From assembly GCA_026710545.1 (NCBI GenBank), contig JAPOQU010000102.1, positions 1 through 64,000 of the forward strand: 64,000 nt of DNA, read 5' to 3'. A model generated the notes under the pieces. The model made no database searches and was not told where the DNA came from. It saw nothing but the letters and a program-made list of their open reading frames with translations. A program made the translations under genes and the position numbers. The stretch is from Gammaproteobacteria bacterium (lineage in GTDB: Bacteria; Pseudomonadota; Gammaproteobacteria; Eutrophobiales; Eutrophobiaceae). Below are positions 38,804 through 46,868 of this stretch, one piece after another (positions within the stretch are counted from its first letter, which is position 1; every line of letters starts with the position of its first letter).

Positions 38804-39361
38804 ATGCGGGGCGCAGGAAAAGTCAGGATCATCGGCGGGGAGTGGCGCGGCCGGAGGCTGGCGGTAGCCGGCCATCCCGGCCTGCGTCCGACCCCGGACC
38901 GGATCCGGGAAACGTTATTCAACTGGCTGGCGGAGATTGTACCCGGGTCCCGTTGCCTGGACCTGTTTGCAGGAACCGGGGCACTGGGTTTCGAAGCCCT
39001 GTCCCGCGGCGCCCGGTGCGCGGTGCTGGTGGAAAAAAATAAACAACTGGCGCGGAAACTGGAACAAACCCGGACTGCCCTGAACGCACGGGATGCGGAA
39101 GTCGTCAACGCGGACGCCGTCACCTGGCTGGCAAACAGCCATGAACCGTTCGATGTCGTCTTTCTCGACCCGCCGTTTCACCAGGATTTCGTGAAAACTA
39201 CTTGTGCCCTGCTGACAAACAGGGGACACTTGGCGCCTGCTGCCTGCGTCTATACGGAAACCGAACCGGGAGTCCCGTCCCGGCTTCCGGGATTGACGGC
39301 GCTGAAACAGGCCCGCGCGGGCCAGGTTGAATACAGACTGTATCAATACGAGGTTCCTTGA
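38804..39361 (+). CDS. rsmD: 16S rRNA (guanine-966 N2)-methyltransferase RsmD
   Basis: The 185-residue product has SAM motif I DLFAGTGALGFEALSRGA and the catalytic DPPF in VVFLDPPFHQDF, plus the RsmD N-terminus VRIIGGEWRGRRL and RPTPDRIRETLFNWL. It methylates the small-subunit rRNA during ribosome assembly. rsmD-coaD is a common pair; the coaD ATG is directly after the rsmD stop. Confidence 0.95.
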   Translation: MRGAGKVRIIGGEWRGRRLAVAGHPGLRPTPDRIRETLFNWLAEIVPGSRCLDLFAGTGALGFEALSRGARCAVLVEKNKQLARKLEQTRTALNARDAEVVNADAVTWLANSHEPFDVVFLDPPFHQDFVKTTCALLTNRGHLAPAACVYTETEPGVPSRLPGLTALKQARAGQVEYRLYQYEVP

Positions 39362-39844
<483 letters not shown>

Positions 39845-39911
39845 ACAGCCCGCAACAGGCCGGAGTCGGACAACGACTTTATCGAAAACCTCTCAACCGC
39901 AGCATAGCCCT

Positions 39912-41612
39912 ATGATGTCCATAACAAAAAAAATACTCATCCTGACAGCCTGTATCGTTGTTACCGTTTCACCCGGGTTCGCCGCCGGGCCGCCGGCCCA
40001 TGCCGTTGCCAGCGCACACCCCCTGGCGACCGCGGCAGGGGTTGAAATCCTGCAGCAAGGAGGAAATGCCTTTGACGCGGCCATCGCGGTCAGCGCCGCG
40101 CTGGGAGTGGTTGAACCGTACAGCTCAGGTTTCGGCGGCGGCGGGTTCTGGCTGGTGCACCGGGCCGGCGACGGCAAACAGGTCATGATCGACGCCAGGG
40201 AAACCGCTCCGGGACTGGCGCACGCACGGATGTACCGGGATGCGCAGGACAACGTGATCAAGGACGCCTCGTTGAAAGGCCCCCTGGCGGCCGGGATCCC
40301 GGGGCTGCCGGCAGGACTGGTTCACCTCGCCGAACACTATGGCCGCCTGCCGCTGGGCCAATCCCTGGCGCCGGCAAAACGCTACGCCGAACAGGGTTTC
40401 GAGGTAAGTTCCCGTTACCACCAGCTGGCCGGTTTCGTAGCCGGGTCGTTGCGGCAGAATCCGGCCGCGGCAGAGATATTCCTGCAGGACGGCAGACCGC
40501 CGCGCATAGGTTACCTGGTCCGGCAGCAGGAACTGGCCGCGACCATAGACGCCATTGCTAAGCAAGGACGGGACGGGTTCTACCGCGGACCGGTTGCCGA
40601 GACCATGGTGCGGGAGTCGCGCAAATACGGGGGCGTGTGGAGTCTCAAGGACCTGGAGGCTTACCGGGTAGTCGAACGGGAGCCGATCGTCACCCACTAC
40701 CGCGGCGCGAAAATAGTTTCCGCGCCGCCGCCGTCATCGGGCGGCATCGTCATGGCGCAGGCGCTGCAGATACTGGAGACATTTGACCTGGACGGCATGA
40801 GCAACGTACAGCGCAAACACCATATTATCGAAGCCATGCGGCGCGCCTTCCGCGACCGCGCGGTATTCCTGGGAGACCCGGATTTCGTGGATGTTCCGGT
40901 GGCGCGCCTGCTGGACAGGTCTTACCTGGAGGGACTGGCGCTGACGGTTGACCCGTCGAAGGCGACGCCCAGCGACGTCATCGGCGGCGGCCCTGCCCTG
41001 CAGCAGACCGGCACGCAGACCACGCATTTTTCCGTCATGGACAGGGAAGGCAACCGCGTGGCGGGTACGCTGAGCGTCAATACCCTGTTCGGAGCGTGTT
41101 TTGTTGCGGCGGGCACGGGCGTGTTGTTCAACAACGAGATGGATGACTTTTCCATCAAGCCGTTCACCCCGAATGCCTACGGACTGATCGGCAATGAGGC
41201 CAACGCCATTGCACCGGGCAAACGGCCGTTGTCCAGCATGACGCCCACGTTCCTGGAGTTGCCGGACCGGGTCGGTATCGTGGGCACGCCGGGCGGCAGC
41301 CGAATCATCAGCATGGTGCTGCTGGCGGCGCTGGACTTTGTGGACGGCCGCTTACCCGAATCCTGGGTCGCCCTGCGCCGTTTCCACCACCAGTACGAAC
41401 CGGATCAGGTGCAGTTTGAACTGCACGGGCTGACTGAATTTGAACAGCAACGCCTCGCCGGACTGGGCCATGAGTTGAGGGAGATTTCCCGCCGCTACGG
41501 CAATATGCAAGCCATTTTGTGGGACAAAACGGAAAACCGTGTCCACAGCGCCAGCGACCCCAGGGGCGAGGGTCTGGCCGTCGTCGTTCCTGCGGAAGCA
41601 GGAACCCAGTAA
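39912..41612 (+). CDS. ggt: Gamma-glutamyltransferase (periplasmic)
   Basis: The 566-residue precursor has a signal peptide (to about AAG at 25). It would cleave itself before T370 in QTTHFSVMDREGNRV, which becomes the catalytic nucleophile of the small chain; NNEMDDFS and PLSSMTPTF complete the active site. It transfers or hydrolyses gamma-glutamyl groups of glutathione. Start at ATG 39912; the frame is open further upstream but only through coaD. The last residues (VVVPAEAGTQ) are encoded by a repeat-like hairpin sequence, so the C-terminus is probably a recent extension. Confidence 0.94.
   Translation: MMSITKKILILTACIVVTVSPGFAAGPPAHAVASAHPLATAAGVEILQQGGNAFDAAIAVSAALGVVEPYSSGFGGGGFWLVHRAGDGKQVMIDARETAPGLAHARMYRDAQDNVIKDASLKGPLAAGIPGLPAGLVHLAEHYGRLPLGQSLAPAKRYAEQGFEVSSRYHQLAGFVAGSLRQNPAAAEIFLQDGRPPRIGYLVRQQELAATIDAIAKQGRDGFYRGPVAETMVRESRKYGGVWSLKDLEAYRVVEREPIVTHYRGAKIVSAPPPSSGGIVMAQALQILETFDLDGMSNVQRKHHIIEAMRRAFRDRAVFLGDPDFVDVPVARLLDRSYLEGLALTVDPSKATPSDVIGGGPALQQTGTQTTHFSVMDREGNRVAGTLSVNTLFGACFVAAGTGVLFNNEMDDFSIKPFTPNAYGLIGNEANAIAPGKRPLSSMTPTFLELPDRVGIVGTPGGSRIISMVLLAALDFVDGRLPESWVALRRFHHQYEPDQVQFELHGLTEFEQQRLAGLGHELREISRRYGNMQAILWDKTENRVHSASDPRGEGLAVVVPAEAGTQ
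41586..41605. repeat. Repeat-like hairpin in the 3' end of ggt
   Basis: GTTCCTGC (41586-41593) and GCAGGAAC (41598-41605) pair perfectly around GGAA. The sequence with its flanks reads as PAEAGTQ, a tail I have often seen where dispersed extragenic palindromes run into coding frames in proteobacteria. Confidence 0.5.
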
Positions 41613-41619
41613 ACCATCA

Positions 41620-41634
41620 GTCGCCTTTGGCGAC
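41620..41634. terminator. Short hairpin between convergent ggt and mutM
   Basis: GTCGCC (41620-41625), loop TTT, GGCGAC (41629-41634). The 27-nt gap between the two stops holds nothing else. There is no clear T tract, so it is a weak or bidirectional terminator candidate. Confidence 0.4.
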
Positions 41635-41639
41635 ACATT

Positions 41640-42455
41640 TCAACGCTGGCACTGCGGGCAGTAATAGGTTGAACGCTGGCCCTGGCGGATCTGCCGGATA
41701 CCGGCCCGGCAGGTGTTGCAGGGTTCCCCGGCGCGATCATAAACGTCAAGTTCCAGCTTGAAGTAGCCGGGCGCGCCGTCTCCGCCGACAAAATCCCGTA
41801 ACGTGGTCCCCCCTTTTGCCAGCGCCGCGTTCAGTACGTTCCTGACGGAACCGGTCAGTTCAGCGTAGCGCGCCGGGGAAATATTTCCCGCCTTGCGCAA
41901 CGGGTGGATGCCGCTTTTGTACAAGGCCTCATTGGCATAGATATTACCCACGCCGACGACAGTACGGCTGTCCATGATGAACGTCTTGATGGATTGCGTC
42001 CTGCGCCGGGAACGCGCGTGTAAATACGCGCCGGTGAATGCCGGACCCAGAGGTTCCGGCCCCAGGTGGCGCAACAGGTGGTGTTCCAGCGGATCCCGGC
42101 TGGTCCAGTGGATGGAACCGAAACGCCGGGGGTCGCGGAAGCGCAGGCAGGTACCATCGCGGAATAAAATGTCAACATGGTCATGCTTGTCTGCCGGGAC
42201 TGCCGGATCCAGGATACGGAGACTGCCGGACATGCCCAGGTGCAGGATGACGCAGCCGTGCTCAAGGTAAAAAATCAGGTATTTCGCGCGCCGGCCGACT
42301 TCTGTGATTTGCCGGCCGATGATCTCGTCTCCCAATGACGGCAGAACAGGCCAGCGCAGTTGGTGTTGCCGAATTACAATATCCCTGATCGGCTTGTTGA
42401 CGATATGAGGGAAAATACCTCGCCGCGTCGTTTCAACCTCGGGTAATTCCGGCAT
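41640..42455 (-). CDS. mutM: Formamidopyrimidine-DNA glycosylase MutM (Fpg)
   Basis: The 271-residue product begins MPELPEVETTRRG, with catalytic Pro2 and Glu3 after Met removal. A C-terminal zinc finger has Cys pairs CNTC and CPQC. GNIYANEALYKSGIHP is the family helix-two-turn-helix region. It removes oxidised guanine from DNA. mutM near coaD is a common gammaproteobacterial order; here ggt intervenes. Confidence 0.97.
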   Translation of the reverse strand: MPELPEVETTRRGIFPHIVNKPIRDIVIRQHQLRWPVLPSLGDEIIGRQITEVGRRAKYLIFYLEHGCVILHLGMSGSLRILDPAVPADKHDHVDILFRDGTCLRFRDPRRFGSIHWTSRDPLEHHLLRHLGPEPLGPAFTGAYLHARSRRRTQSIKTFIMDSRTVVGVGNIYANEALYKSGIHPLRKAGNISPARYAELTGSVRNVLNAALAKGGTTLRDFVGGDGAPGYFKLELDVYDRAGEPCNTCRAGIRQIRQGQRSTYYCPQCQR

Positions 42456-43065
42456 TTCTATACAATATTTTCATGGTATCATCGGTCAAAACCGTTGCCG
42501 ACGGGGGAGAGTATTCCCCCCCTTTGACAACCCTCGCGGCAGTTGTCAGACTGACCGGCAACGACGGCCTGTTGAGACCCGGTGGTGCGCACGGGGAACG
42601 CGCCGCCGGGGCGAAACCGGCACTGACGAAATCCTGGGTCTCGCCACGTTCTCGCGCGTGATGTCATTGCGATGCGTCATCTGCCCTCCCGGACCCTGCG
42701 CAAAAACGCGGTGCAACACGGGATGCCTAAGGCCTTGAGGCCGAATTCTGCCTCAATAATCTGAACGGGCTCCAACTGTAGCGGTCTATCGTGTGGATTT
42801 TTCACAAATTTCCCGAAAAACTCACAATGATGAATGTGTTTTCCCAACTCATTCAGTTTTACTCTTACTGGAAAAGATGATATAATAAGCGCCTTATTAG
42901 AAGATATGTGTGTGATTCTCTTAGTGTTGTGGTCAAAATGGGGGTATCAATATTATTGAGGTCAGGTTGGCGGAGGATCGGGTGACCACACTTTGGATAA
43001 CACCGCCTGACATTCGTTCTTTTGCATCTGACAATTTCTTACAACCCTACTTAAAATCAAGGTAA
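42456..43065. other. 610-nt intergenic region between mutM and the TonB-dependent receptor
   Basis: No credible gene was found. It contains a hairpin GGGGGA (42503-42508) / TCCCCC (42515-42520), an inverted repeat TGACAAC (42525-42531) / GTTGTCA (42542-42548), and a good promoter for the receptor at 42858-42886. The last 200 nt are AT-rich and would form a long leader of about 170 nt with no obvious riboswitch that I can name. Confidence 0.5.
42858..42886 (+). promoter_or_regulatory. Promoter of the TonB-dependent receptor gene
   Basis: TTTACT (42858-42863), 17-nt spacer, TATAAT (42881-42886), preceded by TGA so the -10 is extended. The palindrome TAATAAG (42883-42889) / CTTATTA (42893-42899) overlaps the -10 and start site and could be a repressor site. 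Confidence 0.65.
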
Positions 43066-45711
43066 ATGGCAATGAGAATATCACAGAGATTAAGTTATTT
43101 TCTTTTGGCAGTTCTGCCCATATCACCGATAATGCTCCCGACCGCCCAGGCCCAGCAGTCGGAAGCCACGGTCATCGAGGAGATTGTCATTATCGGCAGC
43201 AGGCGCCAGGACGGGCGCTCCCAGGTCGATTCGCTGGTGCCGGTGGACGTGTTCGGCGGTGATGACCTGTCCAACATGGGCTCCACCGACATGGATGCCA
43301 TGCTGTCCAACCTGGTCCCGTCCTACAAGGTTGACACGCAGGCCATCAACGACGCGGCCACCCTGGTGCGCCCGGCCACCCTGAGGGGGTTGCCGCCGGA
43401 TTCCACCCTGGTGCTGGTGAACGGCAAACGCCGCCACAGGGCGTCCGTGATCACCTTCCTGGGCAACGGCGTGGCCGACGGCTCCCAGGGGCCTGACGTC
43501 TCCGTTATCCCCTCCATCGCGGTCAAGCGGGTGGAAGTTCTGCGTGACGGCGCCGCCGCCCAGTACGGTTCCGACGCCATCGCCGGCGTGATCAATTTTG
43601 AACTGAAGGATGACGCCGAGGGCGGCACCGTGGAGGCCCGCTGGGGACAGCACTACGAGGGTGACGGTGACGGTTACAACTTTGCCGGCAATGTCGGCCT
43701 GCCGCTGGCGGACAGCGGCTTTCTCAACCTCAGCATGGAATACAAGGAGGCCGACCCCACCAGCCGCGCGGTCCAGCGCTCGGACGCCCAGGCCCTTATA
43801 GACGCCGGCAACCCGTATATTGAAGATCCCAGTTATGACCACCTGTTTCATCCTACCGTGATGGTCTGGGGCGCGCCGGAGTTCGAGTATGAATACAAGT
43901 TCTTCGGCAACATGGGCATTGACCTCAGCGACAGCTTCGAGGCCTACGGCTACGGCAACTACGCCAAGCGCAAGGTGGAAGGTGGTTTCTACTTCCGTAA
44001 CCCGCACACCCGCGGCGGCGTATTCGATGGCCCGGAAATCACAGTAGACGGGGTAACCTACGACACCGTCAAGGTAGCGGACATAGATGGTATCGGTGTC
44101 GGTGGCAGTTGTCCGGACATCCGTATCATCGACAACGTGGCCAGCCCCGAGGACATTGCCGCAGTCGAGGCGGACCCTAACTGCGAATCGTTCATCACCC
44201 GTTTTCCCGGCGGCTTCGTGCCCCGCTTCGGCGGCACCATGGAAGACTACAGCGCGGCCTTCGGGGTGCGTGGAGACCTGCCCGGTGACTGGCACGTGGA
44301 CGTGAGCGGCGTGTACGGGCGCCACAAGGCGTCGTACTTCATGCGCCATACGATTAACCCGCAACTGTTGGCGAAGCCCGATATTACCGCGGCAAATATT
44401 CCTATCGAGTACGTGCCCGGGACTTACACGGAAACGGATTACTCCATCAACCTGGACGTGAGCAAGCTTCTCGACCTGCCCATGTTCCATGCGCCGGTGA
44501 ACGTGGCTTTCGGTCTGGAACATCGCCAGGAGAAGTTCAAGGTAACCCCGGGCGGCGAGAACTCATGGTTCATTGATAATGACGATTTTATGCCGGGCCG
44601 AAGCACAATAGGTCTTGCTGCGCAGGGCTTCGGCATCGGCTCCAACGGCTTTACCGGGTTCAGCCCGCGCATTTCCGGAACGTGGTCGCGTAACAGCTAC
44701 GCCGGCTATATCGACGTGGAGGCCGAGCTTACCGACCGCATCGTGATGGGCGCGGCGGGACGCTATGAGGACCACAAGGGCGTCGGCGAGACCTGGGATT
44801 TCAAGATCAGCGCCCGCGCTGACGTGACGGATGCGCTGGCCTTGCGCGGCGCGGTGAGCACCGGTTTCCGGGCGCCCACGGTGGGCCAGGCCAATGTACA
44901 GAATGTGACCACTGCCTTCACGCAGGGCATGCTGGCGGATGAGGCCACGTTGCCCCCCACGCACCCGGCTTCGGCCCTGGTGGGAGGCAAGGCGTTGACA
45001 CCGGAGGAATCCACCAACTTTACCCTTGGCGCGGTGTTCAACGTGGGCGATATGGATGTAACCATAGACTATTTCAACATTAACGTGAAAGATCGCATCT
45101 CCCGCAGCAGTGATAAAGCGCTGACGGACGAAAACCGTCAAACGCTGCTGTCTCAAGGCGTGGCGGATGCGCTCGCGTTCACGAATGTTCGTTTCTACGT
45201 CAATGATTTCGAGACCACCACCCAGGGCATCGACATCGTCGCCACCCTGCCATTCGAGATGGCCGGCGGCAATTCCAACCTCAGCTTCGCCGGCAACTGG
45301 ACCGAGACGGAAGTGGACGAACGCAATCCTGAACTGATCAACGACAAAAGGGTCACGCAACTGGAAAAGAATAATCCGGAATTCCGCTTCACCACCACGC
45401 TGAACCACACCGAGGGGCCCTGGAGCATGCTGCTGCGGGGACGCTTCTATGACGGCTTCGTGGAATTCTCTACAGATGACGGAAGCGCCCGCCTGAATGC
45501 CGGTTCACGCTTCCTCATGGACGCCGAACTGGGTTATTCGTTGAACGACAACATCACGCTGGTGGCCGGCGCCGAGAACTTCGCCGATACCACCCCCACC
45601 AACCAGAGGAATAATGCCTCGCCCTACCCCTCAGGCATGCAATACGCCGAGACCTCGCCGTACGGCTTTAACGGCGGGTTTTACTACTTCAGGGCGATCT
45701 GGGACTTCTGA
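43066..45711 (+). CDS. TonB-dependent outer-membrane receptor
   Basis: The 881-residue product has a signal peptide (cleavage near AQA-QQ at about 30), a region ATVIEEIVIIGSR that could be the TonB box, a plug domain (about 45-190; LVNGKRRHR, VEVLRDGAAAQYGSDAIAGVINF) and a beta-barrel ending in the aromatic YYFRAIWDF. The plug and barrel motifs fit large transporters found in marine and oligotrophic gammaproteobacteria. The substrate is unknown; no neighbouring transport or catabolic genes help. ATG 43066 and ATG 43072 are both possible, the second better spaced from AAGG. Confidence 0.93.
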   Translation: MAMRISQRLSYFLLAVLPISPIMLPTAQAQQSEATVIEEIVIIGSRRQDGRSQVDSLVPVDVFGGDDLSNMGSTDMDAMLSNLVPSYKVDTQAINDAATLVRPATLRGLPPDSTLVLVNGKRRHRASVITFLGNGVADGSQGPDVSVIPSIAVKRVEVLRDGAAAQYGSDAIAGVINFELKDDAEGGTVEARWGQHYEGDGDGYNFAGNVGLPLADSGFLNLSMEYKEADPTSRAVQRSDAQALIDAGNPYIEDPSYDHLFHPTVMVWGAPEFEYEYKFFGNMGIDLSDSFEAYGYGNYAKRKVEGGFYFRNPHTRGGVFDGPEITVDGVTYDTVKVADIDGIGVGGSCPDIRIIDNVASPEDIAAVEADPNCESFITRFPGGFVPRFGGTMEDYSAAFGVRGDLPGDWHVDVSGVYGRHKASYFMRHTINPQLLAKPDITAANIPIEYVPGTYTETDYSINLDVSKLLDLPMFHAPVNVAFGLEHRQEKFKVTPGGENSWFIDNDDFMPGRSTIGLAAQGFGIGSNGFTGFSPRISGTWSRNSYAGYIDVEAELTDRIVMGAAGRYEDHKGVGETWDFKISARADVTDALALRGAVSTGFRAPTVGQANVQNVTTAFTQGMLADEATLPPTHPASALVGGKALTPEESTNFTLGAVFNVGDMDVTIDYFNINVKDRISRSSDKALTDENRQTLLSQGVADALAFTNVRFYVNDFETTTQGIDIVATLPFEMAGGNSNLSFAGNWTETEVDERNPELINDKRVTQLEKNNPEFRFTTTLNHTEGPWSMLLRGRFYDGFVEFSTDDGSARLNAGSRFLMDAELGYSLNDNITLVAGAENFADTTPTNQRNNASPYPSGMQYAETSPYGFNGGFYYFRAIWDF

Positions 45712-45733
45712 GGACCGAAACAACGGAAACGAT

Positions 45734-45757
45734 GGGGACGGATTTAAATCCGTCCCC
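45734..45757. repeat. Palindromic intergenic element GGGGACGGATTT / AAATCCGTCCCC
   Basis: A perfect 24-bp palindrome with arms at 45734-45745 and 45746-45757, located between the convergent receptor and yaaA genes. Both its outer GGGGAC and GTCCCC and its setting match the element at 32136, with changed central bases. Confidence 0.7.
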
Positions 45758-45767
45758 TTGCTGTTGA

Positions 45768-46541
45768 CTACTTGCCGGGGCGGGTGAACACCGGCCTGTC
45801 AGCCCCCGACAGGTCTGCGTTGTAGCGGTAGCCTTCCAGGTCGAAACCTTCCAGTTCTTCCGGGTCCTCCACGCGGTTGCGGATAATATAACGGCTCATC
45901 AGGCCGCGCGCCTTCTTGGCTGTAAACGAGATGAATTTGTACTCCCCGTTACGTTCTTCCTTGAAACCCGGGGTGATAATGCGCGCATCAAGCTTTCCCG
46001 GCTGCGCGGATTTGAAATATTCGTTGGACGCCAGGTTGACCAGCACCGGGTTGTCCTGCCCGGCCAGTTCCCTGTTGATGGCCGCATTGATCCGGTCATC
46101 CCAGAAAGCATACAGGTCGCCTCCACGGCGGGTTTTCAGGCTTGTGCCCATTTCCAGCCGGTAGGGCTGCATCAGGTCGAGCGGTTTCAATACGCCGTAC
46201 AGGCCCGACAGTATGCGCAGGTGTTCCTGGGCGTACTCCAGGTCGTCGGCGCTCAGGTTGTCGGCATCCAGCCCGGCATAGACGTCGCCCTTGAACGCCA
46301 GCACGGATTGCTTGGCGTTGTCGGCGGTGAACGGCAGGGACCAGTTATGGTAGCGATTTGAGTTCAGATCGGCCAGCTTCGGGCTGATGCCCATGAGATC
46401 GCTCAGCCTGTGGGGTTCGAAGCCCCGCAGTTCGTCGATAAGTTCCGCCGAATCATCCAGGAACTCCGGGATGGAGAATGCCGGAACTTTGGGCGGGGTC
46501 TCGAAATCCAGCGTCTTCGCGGGGGAGATGACAGTCAGCAT
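45768..46541 (-). CDS. yaaA: Peroxide stress protein YaaA (DUF328)
   Basis: The 257-residue product starts MLTVISPAKTLDFETP and contains LSGLYGVLKPLDLMQPYRLEMG, both hallmark YaaA stretches. In E. coli YaaA lowers free iron under peroxide stress. Standard length. It marks the left edge of the accessory island: the next gene to the right is not shared housekeeping. Confidence 0.95.
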   Translation of the reverse strand: MLTVISPAKTLDFETPPKVPAFSIPEFLDDSAELIDELRGFEPHRLSDLMGISPKLADLNSNRYHNWSLPFTADNAKQSVLAFKGDVYAGLDADNLSADDLEYAQEHLRILSGLYGVLKPLDLMQPYRLEMGTSLKTRRGGDLYAFWDDRINAAINRELAGQDNPVLVNLASNEYFKSAQPGKLDARIITPGFKEERNGEYKFISFTAKKARGLMSRYIIRNRVEDPEELEGFDLEGYRYNADLSGADRPVFTRPGK

Positions 46542-46868
46542 AATATTCAGGTTTCCAAGGTTGTGATGAAAATGCCTTGGTCAGATAGGATAGACTTTAT
46601 GGCATATGGTTTTGGGGTTGTATTTACGATACAAAAATAGCTGATTTTTGCTTGTGAATCCACCACCTTGCAGAATTAATTTTGACGAAAAAAAATGAAG
46701 ATTATAGAATAAGCCAATGCTAGTTAGTATTTGACAAACTATTGTTTTATTTGTGATTGTTGTCATAACCGCAAATAAATTAATGTTATCATACAGTTAC
46801 GAAACTACGGCACGGAATCTAAGTAAGCTGGCGTTATTGTTTTCGATCTATGAGATTAAGCAGGGAAC
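46542..46868. other. AT-rich island boundary region
   Basis: This 327-nt gap is clearly richer in A and T than the flanks and holds no gene that I can support. TTGACA at 46731-46736 and TTGTCA (46760-46765) with TGTTAT (46784-46789, spacer 18) are possible promoter elements for the methyltransferase gene. No direct repeat or attachment site was seen. Confidence 0.45.

Noticed and set aside
42473-42661. 62-codon open frame upstream of the receptor gene
   Set aside because: No ribosome-binding site, no recognisable motif, and it spans two hairpins; treated as intergenic.
43123-44523. 466-codon open frame antisense to the TonB receptor gene
   Set aside because: It is the mirror of a GC-rich coding frame; the sense strand has a signal peptide, plug and barrel motifs, while the antisense translation has no recognisable domain.
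46542-46868. Integrase attachment site or phage remnant at the island edge
   Set aside because: No tRNA, no integrase and no direct repeat matching the right edge near 55.65-55.75 kb was seen.
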